Source: Terebella lapidaria
Taxonomy: Eukaryota; Annelida; Polychaeta; Terebellida; Terebellidae
NCBI GenBank assembly: GCA_949152475.1
Contig: OX424558.1
Coordinates: 42,400,751 to 42,464,750, forward strand
Length of the DNA: 64,000 nt
Direction: 5' to 3'
Shown here piece by piece: positions 24,355-35,401 of the stretch. The notes under the pieces are model-generated. The model was not told the DNA's origin and did not search any database. It saw only the letters and a list, made by a program, of their open reading frames with translations. A program made the position numbers and the translations under genes. The first letter of the stretch is position 1, and the number at the start of each line of letters is the position of its first letter.

Positions 24355-24426
24355 GGGGATGTAGCTCAGTGGTAGAGCGTTCGCTTCGCATGTGAAAGGT
24401 CCCGAGTTCAATCCTCGGCATCTCCA
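24355..24426 (+). tRNA. tRNA-Ala(CGC), unit 1 (reference copy)
   Basis: Decodes GCG. 72 bases: acceptor GGGGATG/CATCTCC with one G-U pair, D stem GCTC/GAGC, anticodon stem TTCGC/GTGAA around loop TTCGCAT (anticodon CGC), T arm CCGAG-TTCAATC-CTCGG, discriminator A, no encoded CCA. A and B box positions match Pol III promoters. The Pol III stop is TTTT at 24431-24434. Confidence 0.95.
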
Positions 24427-24587
24427 CATCTTTTCACTCTTTCATAACAATTGTAGAAAGGAATAATAGCACATCTCCCCCATTCAATGATATTATGAGT
24501 TGCGAAAATGTTGTTGCCACTACCTCTTTTGGGTAAATGACGATTAGACTTCAGTATAAAGCACCCATCGCTTTGCTATCATGATGT

Positions 24588-24659
24588 GGGGATGTAGCTC
24601 AGTGGTAGAGCGTTCGCTTTGCATGTGAAAGGTCCCGGGTTCGATCCCCGGCATCTCCA
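24588..24659 (+). tRNA. tRNA-Ala(TGC), unit 1 (reference copy)
   Basis: Decodes GCA (and wobble codons). Same body as the CGC gene but loop TTTGCAT and T arm CCGGG-TTCGATC-CCCGG. A TATA-like tataaa lies at 24555-24560, 28 bases or so upstream; TTTT stop at 24666-24669. Confidence 0.95.
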
Positions 24660-24825
24660 CAAATATTTTAATCATTCCTCTGCCCAATATTCTGAAATCA
24701 AGAAACACGCAAACAAACTTGATGAAATGAGAGCACTGGGTTTTAGGTGCTGTCTTTGATCTGTTTCATCTATATGGGTGTTTAATAGGAAGGCTAGAAA
24801 ACAACTATATTTCACAAGCTATTCT

Positions 24826-24898
24826 GTCTCAGTGGCGCAATGGATAGCGCGTCGGACTTCTAATCCGGAGGTTGTGGGTTCGAGTCCCATCTGAGACG
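24826..24898 (+). tRNA. tRNA-Arg(TCT), unit 1 (reference copy)
   Basis: Decodes AGA/AGG. 73 bases: acceptor GTCTCAG/CTGAGAC, D stem GCGC/GCGC, anticodon stem TCGGA/TCCGG around CTTCTAA (anticodon TCT), T arm GTGGG-TTCGAGT-CCCAT, discriminator G. No intron. An AT-rich tatattt lies at 24806-24812; TTTT stop at 24910-24913. Confidence 0.95.
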
Positions 24899-25165
24899 GC
24901 AGCTGTTTATTTTACATCAGCCAATGGAGACTCACTTCAGAATGTAATATATCTGAAATATTTGCCAATAGAAGCAGTATGAGACATAGTATGTATGGAA
25001 GCCATTGAAATTTAATCAATGAAATTGCTTGAACGTTCATTGTTCAATGTGTATTCGATGTTGAATGCATAAGGAAAATATGGAAATTTCATTGAGAAAA
25101 CGAGCCAAAACGTGAAGACAGCTCTGCTTCATTTTGTCAAAAACTGACTCTACAATTTTGCAGTA

Positions 25166-25237
25166 GGGGATGTAGCTCAGTGGTAGAGCGTTCGCTTCGC
25201 ATGTGAAAGGTCCCGAGTTCAATCCTCGGCATCTCCA
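25166..25237 (+). tRNA. tRNA-Ala(CGC), unit 2
   Basis: As unit 1 by eye. Confidence 0.94.
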
Positions 25238-25398
25238 CATCTTTTCACTCTTTCATAACAATTGTAGAAAGGAATAATAGCACATCTCCCCCATTCAATG
25301 ATATTATGAGTTGCGAAAATGTTGTTGCCACTACCTCTTTTGGGTAAATGACGATTAGACTTCAGTATAAAGCACCCATCGCTTTGCTATCATGATGT

Positions 25399-25470
25399 GG
25401 GGATGTAGCTCAGTGGTAGAGCGTTCGCTTTGCATGTGAAAGGTCCCGGGTTCGATCCCCGGCATCTCCA
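25399..25470 (+). tRNA. tRNA-Ala(TGC), unit 2
   Basis: As unit 1 by eye. Confidence 0.94.
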
Positions 25471-25636
25471 CAAATATTTTAATCATTCCTCTGCCCAATA
25501 TTCTGAAATCAAGAAACACGCAAACAAACTTGATGAAATGAGAGCACTGGGTTTTAGGTGCTGTCTTTGATCTGTTTCATCTATATGGGTGTTTAATAGG
25601 AAGGCTAGAAAACAACTATATTTCACAAGCTATTCT

Positions 25637-25709
25637 GTCTCAGTGGCGCAATGGATAGCGCGTCGGACTTCTAATCCGGAGGTTGTGGGTTCGAGTCCCA
25701 TCTGAGACG
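25637..25709 (+). tRNA. tRNA-Arg(TCT), unit 2
   Basis: As unit 1 by eye. Confidence 0.94.
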
Positions 25710-25976
25710 GCAGCTGTTTATTTTACATCAGCCAATGGAGACTCACTTCAGAATGTAATATATCTGAAATATTTGCCAATAGAAGCAGTATGAGACATAG
25801 TATGTATGGAAGCCATTGAAATTTAATCAATGAAATTGCTTGAACGTTCATTGTTCAATGTGTATTCGATGTTGAATGCATAAGGAAAATATGGAAATTT
25901 CATTGAGAAAACGAGCCAAAACGTGAAGACAGCTCTGCTTCATTTTGTCAAAAACTGACTCTACAATTTTGCAGTA

Positions 25977-26048
25977 GGGGATGTAGCTCAGTGGTAGAGC
26001 GTTCGCTTCGCATGTGAAAGGTCCCGAGTTCAATCCTCGGCATCTCCA
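25977..26048 (+). tRNA. tRNA-Ala(CGC), unit 3
   Basis: As unit 1 by eye. Confidence 0.94.
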
Positions 26049-26209
26049 CATCTTTTCACTCTTTCATAACAATTGTAGAAAGGAATAATAGCACATCTCC
26101 CCCATTCAATGATATTATGAGTTGCGAAAATGTTGTTGCCACTACCTCTTTTGGGTAAATGACGATTAGACTTCAGTATAAAGCACCCATCGCTTTGCTA
26201 TCATGATGT

Positions 26210-26281
26210 GGGGATGTAGCTCAGTGGTAGAGCGTTCGCTTTGCATGTGAAAGGTCCCGGGTTCGATCCCCGGCATCTCCA
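26210..26281 (+). tRNA. tRNA-Ala(TGC), unit 3
   Basis: As unit 1 by eye. Confidence 0.94.
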
Positions 26282-26447
26282 CAAATATTTTAATCATTCC
26301 TCTGCCCAATATTCTGAAATCAAGAAACACGCAAACAAACTTGATGAAATGAGAGCACTGGGTTTTAGGTGCTGTCTTTGATCTGTTTCATCTATATGGG
26401 TGTTTAATAGGAAGGCTAGAAAACAACTATATTTCACAAGCTATTCT

Positions 26448-26520
26448 GTCTCAGTGGCGCAATGGATAGCGCGTCGGACTTCTAATCCGGAGGTTGTGGG
26501 TTCGAGTCCCATCTGAGACG
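26448..26520 (+). tRNA. tRNA-Arg(TCT), unit 3
   Basis: As unit 1 by eye. Confidence 0.94.
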
Positions 26521-26787
26521 GCAGCTGTTTATTTTACATCAGCCAATGGAGACTCACTTCAGAATGTAATATATCTGAAATATTTGCCAATAGAAGCAGT
26601 ATGAGACATAGTATGTATGGAAGCCATTGAAATTTAATCAATGAAATTGCTTGAACGTTCATTGTTCAATGTGTATTCGATGTTGAATGCATAAGGAAAA
26701 TATGGAAATTTCATTGAGAAAACGAGCCAAAACGTGAAGACAGCTCTGCTTCATTTTGTCAAAAACTGACTCTACAATTTTGCAGTA

Positions 26788-26859
26788 GGGGATGTAGCTC
26801 AGTGGTAGAGCGTTCGCTTCGCATGTGAAAGGTCCCGAGTTCAATCCTCGGCATCTCCA
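26788..26859 (+). tRNA. tRNA-Ala(CGC), unit 4
   Basis: As unit 1 by eye. Confidence 0.94.
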
Positions 26860-27020
26860 CATCTTTTCACTCTTTCATAACAATTGTAGAAAGGAATAAT
26901 AGCACATCTCCCCCATTCAATGATATTATGAGTTGCGAAAATGTTGTTGCCACTACCTCTTTTGGGTAAATGACGATTAGACTTCAGTATAAAGCACCCA
27001 TCGCTTTGCTATCATGATGT

Positions 27021-27092
27021 GGGGATGTAGCTCAGTGGTAGAGCGTTCGCTTTGCATGTGAAAGGTCCCGGGTTCGATCCCCGGCATCTCCA
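27021..27092 (+). tRNA. tRNA-Ala(TGC), unit 4
   Basis: As unit 1 by eye. Confidence 0.94.
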
Positions 27093-27258
27093 CAAATATT
27101 TTAATCATTCCTCTGCCCAATATTCTGAAATCAAGAAACACGCAAACAAACTTGATGAAATGAGAGCACTGGGTTTTAGGTGCTGTCTTTGATCTGTTTC
27201 ATCTATATGGGTGTTTAATAGGAAGGCTAGAAAACAACTATATTTCACAAGCTATTCT

Positions 27259-27331
27259 GTCTCAGTGGCGCAATGGATAGCGCGTCGGACTTCTAATCCG
27301 GAGGTTGTGGGTTCGAGTCCCATCTGAGACG
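27259..27331 (+). tRNA. tRNA-Arg(TCT), unit 4
   Basis: As unit 1 by eye. Confidence 0.94.
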
Positions 27332-27598
27332 GCAGCTGTTTATTTTACATCAGCCAATGGAGACTCACTTCAGAATGTAATATATCTGAAATATTTGCCA
27401 ATAGAAGCAGTATGAGACATAGTATGTATGGAAGCCATTGAAATTTAATCAATGAAATTGCTTGAACGTTCATTGTTCAATGTGTATTCGATGTTGAATG
27501 CATAAGGAAAATATGGAAATTTCATTGAGAAAACGAGCCAAAACGTGAAGACAGCTCTGCTTCATTTTGTCAAAAACTGACTCTACAATTTTGCAGTA

Positions 27599-27670
27599 GG
27601 GGATGTAGCTCAGTGGTAGAGCGTTCGCTTCGCAGGTGAAAGGTCCCGAGTTCAATCCTCGGCATCTCCA
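27599..27670 (+). tRNA. tRNA-Ala(CGC), unit 5
   Basis: Anticodon loop is TTCGCAG instead of TTCGCAT: the last loop base is changed, the anticodon is not. Confidence 0.9.
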
Positions 27671-27831
27671 CATCTTTTCACTCTTTCATAACAATTGTAG
27701 AAAGGAATAATAGCACATCTCCCCCATTCAATGATATTATGAGTTGCGAAAATGTTGTTGCCACTACCTCTTTTGGGTAAATGACGATTAGACTTCAGTA
27801 TAAAGCACCCATCGCTTTGCTATCATGATGT

Positions 27832-27903
27832 GGGGATGTAGCTCAGTGGTAGAGCGTTCGCTTTGCATGTGAAAGGTCCCGGGTTCGATCCCCGGCATCT
27901 CCA
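27832..27903 (+). tRNA. tRNA-Ala(TGC), unit 5
   Basis: As unit 1 by eye. Confidence 0.94.
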
Positions 27904-28069
27904 CAAATATTTTAATCATTCCTCTGCCCAATATTCTGAAATCAAGAAACACGCAAACAAACTTGATGAAATGAGAGCACTGGGTTTTAGGTGCTGTCTT
28001 TGATCTGTTTCATCTATATGGGTGTTTAATAGGAAGGCTAGAAAACAACTATATTTCACAAGCTATTCT

Positions 28070-28142
28070 GTCTCAGTGGCGCAATGGATAGCGCGTCGGA
28101 CTTCTAATCCGGAGGTTGTGGGTTCGAGTCCCATCTGAGACG
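28070..28142 (+). tRNA. tRNA-Arg(TCT), unit 5
   Basis: As unit 1 by eye. Confidence 0.94.
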
Positions 28143-28409
28143 GCAGCTGTTTATTTTACATCAGCCAATGGAGACTCACTTCAGAATGTAATATATCTGA
28201 AATATTTGCCAATAGAAGCAGTATGAGACATAGTATGTATGGAAGCCATTGAAATTTAATCAATGAAATTGCTTGAACGTTCATTGTTCAATGTGTATTC
28301 GATGTTGAATGCATAAGGAAAATATGGAAATTTCATTGAGAAAACGAGCCAAAACGTGAAGACAGCTCTGCTTCATTTTGTCAAAAACTGACTCTACAAT
28401 TTTGCAGTA

Positions 28410-28481
28410 GGGGATGTAGCTCAGTGGTAGAGCGTTCGCTTCGCATGTGAAAGGTCCCGAGTTCAATCCTCGGCATCTCCA
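28410..28481 (+). tRNA. tRNA-Ala(CGC), unit 6
   Basis: As unit 1 by eye. Confidence 0.94.
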
Positions 28482-28642
28482 CATCTTTTCACTCTTTCAT
28501 AACAATTGTAGAAAGGAATAATAGCACATCTCCCCCATTCAATGATATTATGAGTTGCGAAAATGTTGTTGCCACTACCTCTTTTGGGTAAATGACGATT
28601 AGACTTCAGTATAAAGCACCCATCGCTTTGCTATCATGATGT

Positions 28643-28714
28643 GGGGATGTAGCTCAGTGGTAGAGCGTTCGCTTTGCATGTGAAAGGTCCCGGGTTCGAT
28701 CCCCGGCATCTCCA
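28643..28714 (+). tRNA. tRNA-Ala(TGC), unit 6
   Basis: As unit 1 by eye. Confidence 0.94.
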
Positions 28715-28880
28715 CAAATATTTTAATCATTCCTCTGCCCAATATTCTGAAATCAAGAAACACGCAAACAAACTTGATGAAATGAGAGCACTGGGTTTTA
28801 GGTGCTGTCTTTGATCTGTTTCATCTATATGGGTGTTTAATAGGAAGGCTAGAAAACAACTATATTTCACAAGCTATTCT

Positions 28881-28970
28881 GTCTCAGTGGCGCAATGGAT
28901 AGCGCGGCGCAATGGATAGCGCGTCGGACTTCTAATCCGGAGGTTGTGGGTTCGAGTCCCATCTGAGACG
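28881..28970 (+). pseudogene. tRNA-Arg(TCT) with duplicated D arm, unit 6
   Basis: A 17-bp tandem duplication (gcgcaatggatagcgcg) repeats the whole D arm, making the gene 90 bases long. The anticodon and T arm are unchanged. The extra arm should disrupt the normal fold and the A-to-B box spacing, so it is probably a pseudogene. Confidence 0.85.
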
Positions 28971-29237
28971 GCAGCTGTTTATTTTACATCAGCCAATGGA
29001 GACTCACTTCAGAATGTAATATATCTGAAATATTTGCCAATAGAAGCAGTATGAGACATAGTATGTATGGAAGCCATTGAAATTTAATCAATGAAATTGC
29101 TTGAACGTTCATTGTTCAATGTGTATTCGATGTTGAATGCATAAGGAAAATATGGAAATTTCATTGAGAAAACGAGCCAAAACGTGAAGACAGCTCTGCT
29201 TCATTTTGTCAAAAACTGACTCTACAATTTTGCAGTA

Positions 29238-29309
29238 GGGGATGTAGCTCAGTGGTAGAGCGTTCGCTTCGCATGTGAAAGGTCCCGAGTTCAATCCTCG
29301 GCATCTCCA
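29238..29309 (+). tRNA. tRNA-Ala(CGC), unit 7
   Basis: As unit 1 by eye. Confidence 0.94.
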
Positions 29310-29470
29310 CATCTTTTCACTCTTTCATAACAATTGTAGAAAGGAATAATAGCACATCTCCCCCATTCAATGATATTATGAGTTGCGAAAATGTTGTTGC
29401 CACTACCTCTTTTGGGTAAATGACGATTAGACTTCAGTATAAAGCACCCATCGCTTTGCTATCATGATGT

Positions 29471-29542
29471 GGGGATGTAGCTCAGTGGTAGAGCGTTCGC
29501 TTTGCATGTGAAAGGTCCCGGGTTCGATCCCCGGCATCTCCA
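29471..29542 (+). tRNA. tRNA-Ala(TGC), unit 7
   Basis: As unit 1 by eye. Confidence 0.94.
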
Positions 29543-29708
29543 CAAATATTTTAATCATTCCTCTGCCCAATATTCTGAAATCAAGAAACACGCAAACAAA
29601 CTTGATGAAATGAGAGCACTGGGTTTTAGGTGCTGTCTTTGATCTGTTTCATCTATATGGGTGTTTAATAGGAAGGCTAGAAAACAACTATATTTCACAA
29701 GCTATTCT

Positions 29709-29781
29709 GTCTCAGTGGCGCAATGGATAGCGCGTCGGACTTCTAATCCGGAGGTTGTGGGTTCGAGTCCCATCTGAGACG
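29709..29781 (+). tRNA. tRNA-Arg(TCT), unit 7
   Basis: As unit 1 by eye. Confidence 0.94.
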
Positions 29782-30048
29782 GCAGCTGTTTATTTTACAT
29801 CAGCCAATGGAGACTCACTTCAGAATGTAATATATCTGAAATATTTGCCAATAGAAGCAGTATGAGACATAGTATGTATGGAAGCCATTGAAATTTAATC
29901 AATGAAATTGCTTGAACGTTCATTGTTCAATGTGTATTCGATGTTGAATGCATAAGGAAAATATGGAAATTTCATTGAGAAAACGAGCCAAAACGTGAAG
30001 ACAGCTCTGCTTCATTTTGTCAAAAACTGACTCTACAATTTTGCAGTA

Positions 30049-30120
30049 GGGGATGTAGCTCAGTGGTAGAGCGTTCGCTTCGCATGTGAAAGGTCCCGAG
30101 TTCAATCCTCGGCATCTCCA
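30049..30120 (+). tRNA. tRNA-Ala(CGC), unit 8
   Basis: As unit 1 by eye. Confidence 0.94.
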
Positions 30121-30281
30121 CATCTTTTCACTCTTTCATAACAATTGTAGAAAGGAATAATAGCACATCTCCCCCATTCAATGATATTATGAGTTGCGAA
30201 AATGTTGTTGCCACTACCTCTTTTGGGTAAATGACGATTAGACTTCAGTATAAAGCACCCATCGCTTTGCTATCATGATGT

Positions 30282-30353
30282 GGGGATGTAGCTCAGTGGT
30301 AGAGCGTTCGCTTTGCATGTGAAAGGTCCCGGGTTCGATCCCCGGCATCTCCA
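30282..30353 (+). tRNA. tRNA-Ala(TGC), unit 8
   Basis: As unit 1 by eye. Confidence 0.94.
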
Positions 30354-30519
30354 CAAATATTTTAATCATTCCTCTGCCCAATATTCTGAAATCAAGAAAC
30401 ACGCAAACAAACTTGATGAAATGAGAGCACTGGGTTTTAGGTGCTGTCTTTGATCTGTTTCATCTATATGGGTGTTTAATAGGAAGGCTAGAAAACAACT
30501 ATATTTCACAAGCTATTCT

Positions 30520-30592
30520 GTCTCAGTGGCGCAATGGATAGCGCGTCGGACTTCTAATCCGGAGGTTGTGGGTTCGAGTCCCATCTGAGACG
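30520..30592 (+). tRNA. tRNA-Arg(TCT), unit 8
   Basis: As unit 1 by eye. Confidence 0.94.
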
Positions 30593-30859
30593 GCAGCTGT
30601 TTATTTTACATCAGCCAATGGAGACTCACTTCAGAATGTAATATATCTGAAATATTTGCCAATAGAAGCAGTATGAGACATAGTATGTATGGAAGCCATT
30701 GAAATTTAATCAATGAAATTGCTTGAACGTTCATTGTTCAATGTGTATTCGATGTTGAATGCATAAGGAAAATATGGAAATTTCATTGAGAAAACGAGCC
30801 AAAACGTGAAGACAGCTCTGCTTCATTTTGTCAAAAACTGACTCTACAATTTTGCAGTA

Positions 30860-30931
30860 GGGGATGTAGCTCAGTGGTAGAGCGTTCGCTTCGCATGTGA
30901 AAGGTCCCGAGTTCAATCCTCGGCATCTCCA
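30860..30931 (+). tRNA. tRNA-Ala(CGC), unit 9
   Basis: As unit 1 by eye. Confidence 0.94.
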
Positions 30932-31092
30932 CATCTTTTCACTCTTTCATAACAATTGTAGAAAGGAATAATAGCACATCTCCCCCATTCAATGATATTA
31001 TGAGTTGCGAAAATGTTGTTGCCACTACCTCTTTTGGGTAAATGACGATTAGACTTCAGTATAAAGCACCCATCGCTTTGCTATCATGATGT

Positions 31093-31164
31093 GGGGATGT
31101 AGCTCAGTGGTAGAGCGTTCGCTTTGCATGTGAAAGGTCCCGGGTTCGATCCCCGGCATCTCCA
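31093..31164 (+). tRNA. tRNA-Ala(TGC), unit 9
   Basis: As unit 1 by eye. Confidence 0.94.
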
Positions 31165-31330
31165 CAAATATTTTAATCATTCCTCTGCCCAATATTCTGA
31201 AATCAAGAAACACGCAAACAAACTTGATGAAATGAGAGCACTGGGTTTTAGGTGCTGTCTTTGATCTGTTTCATCTATATGGGTGTTTAATAGGAAGGCT
31301 AGAAAACAACTATATTTCACAAGCTATTCT

Positions 31331-31403
31331 GTCTCAGTGGCGCAATGGATAGCGCGTCGGACTTCTAATCCGGAGGTTGTGGGTTCGAGTCCCATCTGAG
31401 ACG
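31331..31403 (+). tRNA. tRNA-Arg(TCT), unit 9
   Basis: As unit 1 by eye; the hAT element begins 99 bases downstream. Confidence 0.94.
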
Positions 31404-31501
31404 GCAGCTGTTTATTTTACATCAGCCAATGGAGACTCACTTCAGAATGTAATATATCTGAAATATTTGCCAATAGAAGCAGTATGAGACATAGTATGTA
31501 T

Positions 31502-32247
31502 TAGGCATGTAACGATAAATCGATGATATCGACGATCGATCGATTGTACTGGGCCGAGCGATGATCGATGTGAAATACTTGGAATCGATTTTTTTCATAT
31601 CGTAAATTGTTTCGGATATTTTCGTGAGTGGGCAGTTTTGGCCGTGCGCCTTTTTTTAAAAAGCTAGTTCTTGTTTTGTAGCCGCGTATAAATACATCGA
31701 GAGAACTCCTACAGCACGTCTATGCAGCCTGTGTCAGACCGGTGGGTGCCGACCGTAATGCAAATTGTTTTCACCGCATGTTTCCGTAACGAATTTATGC
31801 AGATTTTTCAAAAGGATTAGGCGAAGTATATTGCTTGAATTATGATCTAATCTTGGGGATTGTTGAGGACTATTTTTGCCGCGTATGTGCACCGTGTAGT
31901 GTGGATACACATGAGGTGTGAAATGGCTCCACATTTGATGATTCGAATGAAACTTCTTCAAACATTGCTATTTTTGACTCGGATCATCAATTACCAAACA
32001 ACTTTTTTGGACTATTATTAAAACCTTGTGGTTTATTCATTTATTTCTTCCTGTGCCCTATAATACATGCTAACCCCACCATCGTATCATGGCACTAGCG
32101 CCTCAGTGACCGTGGCGGTTCCAGCCGATATTGCCCATCAACAAGCGCGAGTATTGCCGAGTCAAGGGTCAGATTCGATGATCGATGATCGCTCGGTGGA
32201 AGGCAACGATCATCGATATCAAAATCTCCCACCGATTTACATGCCTA
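31502..32247 (-). mobile_element. hAT-family DNA transposon, 746 bp, non-autonomous
   Basis: The ends are TAGGCATGTAA and its inverse, and the element is flanked by an 8-bp duplication gtatgtat (31494-31501 and 32248-32255). The 754 extra bases relative to a normal unit equal element plus duplication exactly. Subterminal cgat-rich palindromic sequence near both ends is typical of animal hAT elements. A minus-strand frame at 31734-31961 has the spacing of a decayed BED zinc finger (MWSHFT ... SSNILRLILLKNLH, with the Cys pairs lost), so it probably derives from the start of a hAT transposase gene. No catalytic domain remains. Confidence 0.92.
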
Positions 32248-32424
32248 GTATGTATGGAAGCCATTGAAATTTAATCAATGAAATTGCTTGAACGTTCATT
32301 GTTCAATGTGTATTCGATGTTGAATGCATAAGGAAAATATGGAAATTTCATTGAGAAAACGAGCCAAAACGTGAAGACAGCTCTGCTTCATTTTGTCAAA
32401 AACTGACTCTACAATTTTGCAGTA

Positions 32425-32496
32425 GGGGATGTAGCTCAGTGGTAGAGCGTTCGCTTCGCATGTGAAAGGTCCCGAGTTCAATCCTCGGCATCTCCA
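32425..32496 (+). tRNA. tRNA-Ala(CGC), unit 10
   Basis: As unit 1 by eye. Confidence 0.94.
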
Positions 32497-32657
32497 CATC
32501 TTTTCACTCTTTCATAACAATTGTAGAAAGGAATAATAGCACATCTCCCCCATTCAATGATATTATGAGTTGCGAAAATGTTGTTGCCACTACCTCTTTT
32601 GGGTAAATGACGATTAGACTTCAGTATAAAGCACCCATCGCTTTGCTATCATGATGT

Positions 32658-32729
32658 GGGGATGTAGCTCAGTGGTAGAGCGTTCGCTTTGCATGTGAAA
32701 GGTCCCGGGTTCGATCCCCGGCATCTCCA
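32658..32729 (+). tRNA. tRNA-Ala(TGC), unit 10
   Basis: As unit 1 by eye. Confidence 0.94.
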
Positions 32730-32895
32730 CAAATATTTTAATCATTCCTCTGCCCAATATTCTGAAATCAAGAAACACGCAAACAAACTTGATGAAATGA
32801 GAGCACTGGGTTTTAGGTGCTGTCTTTGATCTGTTTCATCTATATGGGTGTTTAATAGGAAGGCTAGAAAACAACTATATTTCACAAGCTATTCT

Positions 32896-32968
32896 GTCTC
32901 AGTGGCGCAATGGATAGCGCGTCGGACTTCTAATCCGGAGGTTGTGGGTTCGAGTCCCATCTGAGACG
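32896..32968 (+). tRNA. tRNA-Arg(TCT), unit 10
   Basis: As unit 1 by eye. Confidence 0.94.
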
Positions 32969-33235
32969 GCAGCTGTTTATTTTACATCAGCCAATGGAGA
33001 CTCACTTCAGAATGTAATATATCTGAAATATTTGCCAATAGAAGCAGTATGAGACATAGTATGTATGGAAGCCATTGAAATTTAATCAATGAAATTGCTT
33101 GAACGTTCATTGTTCAATGTGTATTCGATGTTGAATGCATAAGGAAAATATGGAAATTTCATTGAGAAAACGAGCCAAAACGTGAAGACAGCTCTGCTTC
33201 ATTTTGTCAAAAACTGACTCTACAATTTTGCAGTA

Positions 33236-33307
33236 GGGGATGTAGCTCAGTGGTAGAGCGTTCGCTTCGCATGTGAAAGGTCCCGAGTTCAATCCTCGGC
33301 ATCTCCA
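33236..33307 (+). tRNA. tRNA-Ala(CGC), unit 11
   Basis: As unit 1 by eye. Confidence 0.94.
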
Positions 33308-33468
33308 CATCTTTTCACTCTTTCATAACAATTGTAGAAAGGAATAATAGCACATCTCCCCCATTCAATGATATTATGAGTTGCGAAAATGTTGTTGCCA
33401 CTACCTCTTTTGGGTAAATGACGATTAGACTTCAGTATAAAGCACCCATCGTTTTGCTATCATGATGT

Positions 33469-33540
33469 GGGGATGTAGCTCAGTGGTAGAGCGTTCGCTT
33501 TGCATGTGAAAGGTCCCGGGTTCGATCCCCGGCATCTCCA
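33469..33540 (+). tRNA. tRNA-Ala(TGC), unit 11
   Basis: Gene as unit 1; 5' flank carries the catcgtttt variant (C to T). Confidence 0.94.
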
Positions 33541-33706
33541 CAAATATTTTAATCATTCCTCTGCCCAATATTCTGAAATCAAGAAACACGCAAACAAACT
33601 TGATGAAATGAGAGCACTGGGTTTTAGGTGCTGTCTTTGATCTGTTTCATCTATATGGGTGTTTAATAGGAAGGCTAGAAAACAACTATATTTCACAAGC
33701 TATTCT

Positions 33707-33779
33707 GTCTCAGTGGCGCAATGGATAGCGCGTCGGACTTCTAATCCGGAGGTTGTGGGTTCGAGTCCCATCTGAGACG
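33707..33779 (+). tRNA. tRNA-Arg(TCT), unit 11
   Basis: As unit 1 by eye. Confidence 0.94.
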
Positions 33780-34046
33780 GCAGCTGTTTATTTTACATCA
33801 GCCAATGGAGACTCACTTCAGAATGTAATATATCTGAAATATTTGCCAATAGAAGCAGTATGAGACATAGTATGTATGGAAGCCATTGAAATTTAATCAA
33901 TGAAATTGCTTGAACGTTCATTGTTCAATGTGTATTCGATGTTGAATGCATAAGGAAAATATGGAAATTTCATTGAGAAAACGAGCCAAAACGTGAAGAC
34001 AGCTCTGCTTCATTTTGTCAAAAACTGACTCTACAATTTTGCAGTA

Positions 34047-34118
34047 GGGGATGTAGCTCAGTGGTAGAGCGTTCGCTTCGCATGTGAAAGGTCCCGAGTT
34101 CAATCCTCGGCATCTCCA
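34047..34118 (+). tRNA. tRNA-Ala(CGC), unit 12
   Basis: As unit 1 by eye. Confidence 0.94.
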
Positions 34119-34279
34119 CATCTTTTCACTCTTTCATAACAATTGTAGAAAGGAATAATAGCACATCTCCCCCATTCAATGATATTATGAGTTGCGAAAA
34201 TGTTGTTGCCACTACCTCTTTTGGGTAAATGACGATTAGACTTCAGTATAAAGCACCCATCGCTTTGCTATCATGATGT

Positions 34280-34351
34280 GGGGATGTAGCTCAGTGGTAG
34301 AGCGTTCGCTTTGCATGTGAAAGGTCCCGGGTTCGATCCCCGGCATCTCCA
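34280..34351 (+). tRNA. tRNA-Ala(TGC), unit 12
   Basis: As unit 1 by eye. Confidence 0.94.
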
Positions 34352-34517
34352 CAAATATTTTAATCATTCCTCTGCCCAATATTCTGAAATCAAGAAACAC
34401 GCAAACAAACTTGATGAAATGAGAGCACTGGGTTTTAGGTGCTGTCTTTGATCTGTTTCATCTATATGGGTGTTTAATAGGAAGGCTAGAAAACAACTAT
34501 ATTTCACAAGCTATTCT

Positions 34518-34590
34518 GTCTCAGTGGCGCAATGGATAGCGCGTCGGACTTCTAATCCGGAGGTTGTGGGTTCGAGTCCCATCTGAGACG
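34518..34590 (+). tRNA. tRNA-Arg(TCT), unit 12
   Basis: As unit 1 by eye. Confidence 0.94.
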
Positions 34591-34857
34591 GCAGCTGTTT
34601 ATTTTACATCAGCCAATGGAGACTCACTTCAGAATGTAATATATCTGAAATATTTGCCAATAGAAGCAGTATGAGACATAGTATGTATGGAAGCCATTGA
34701 AATTTAATCAATGAAATTGCTTGAACGTTCATTGTTCAATGTGTATTCGATGTTGAATGCATAAGGAAAATATGGAAATTTCATTGAGAAAACGAGCCAA
34801 AACGTGAAGACAGCTCTGCTTCATTTTGTCAAAAACTGACTCTACAATTTTGCAGTA

Positions 34858-34929
34858 GGGGATGTAGCTCAGTGGTAGAGCGTTCGCTTCGCATGTGAAA
34901 GGTCCCGAGTTCAATCCTCGGCATCTCCA
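34858..34929 (+). tRNA. tRNA-Ala(CGC), unit 13
   Basis: As unit 1 by eye. Confidence 0.94.
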
Positions 34930-35090
34930 CATCTTTTCACTCTTTCATAACAATTGTAGAAAGGAATAATAGCACATCTCCCCCATTCAATGATATTATG
35001 AGTTGCGAAAATGTTGTTGCCACTACCTCTTTTGGGTAAATGACGATTAGACTTCAGTATAAAGCACCCATCGTTTTGCTATCATGATGT

Positions 35091-35162
35091 GGGGATGTAG
35101 CTCAGTGGTAGAGCGTTCGCTTTGCATGTGAAAGGTCCCGGGTTCGATCCCCGGCATCTCCA
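35091..35162 (+). tRNA. tRNA-Ala(TGC), unit 13
   Basis: Gene as unit 1; catcgtttt flank variant. Confidence 0.94.
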
Positions 35163-35328
35163 CAAATATTTTAATCATTCCTCTGCCCAATATTCTGAAA
35201 TCAAGAAACACGCAAACAAACTTGATGAAATGAGAGCACTGGGTTTTAGGTGCTGTCTTTGATCTGTTTCATCTATATGGGTGTTTAATAGGAAGGCTAG
35301 AAAACAACTATATTTCACAAGCTATTCT

Positions 35329-35401
35329 GTCTCAGTGGCGCAATGGATAGCGCGTCGGACTTCTAATCCGGAGGTTGTGGGTTCGAGTCCCATCTGAGAC
35401 G
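35329..35401 (+). tRNA. tRNA-Arg(TCT), unit 13
   Basis: As unit 1 by eye. Confidence 0.94.

Noticed and set aside
24226-24429. A 67-residue open frame (MWRCRGLNSGPFTCEANAL...) on the minus strand, repeated in nearly every unit
   Set aside because: It is the antisense of the tRNA-Ala(CGC) gene and its 5' flank; it is conserved because the tRNA is. Antisense-tRNA proteins of this kind are a common false annotation.
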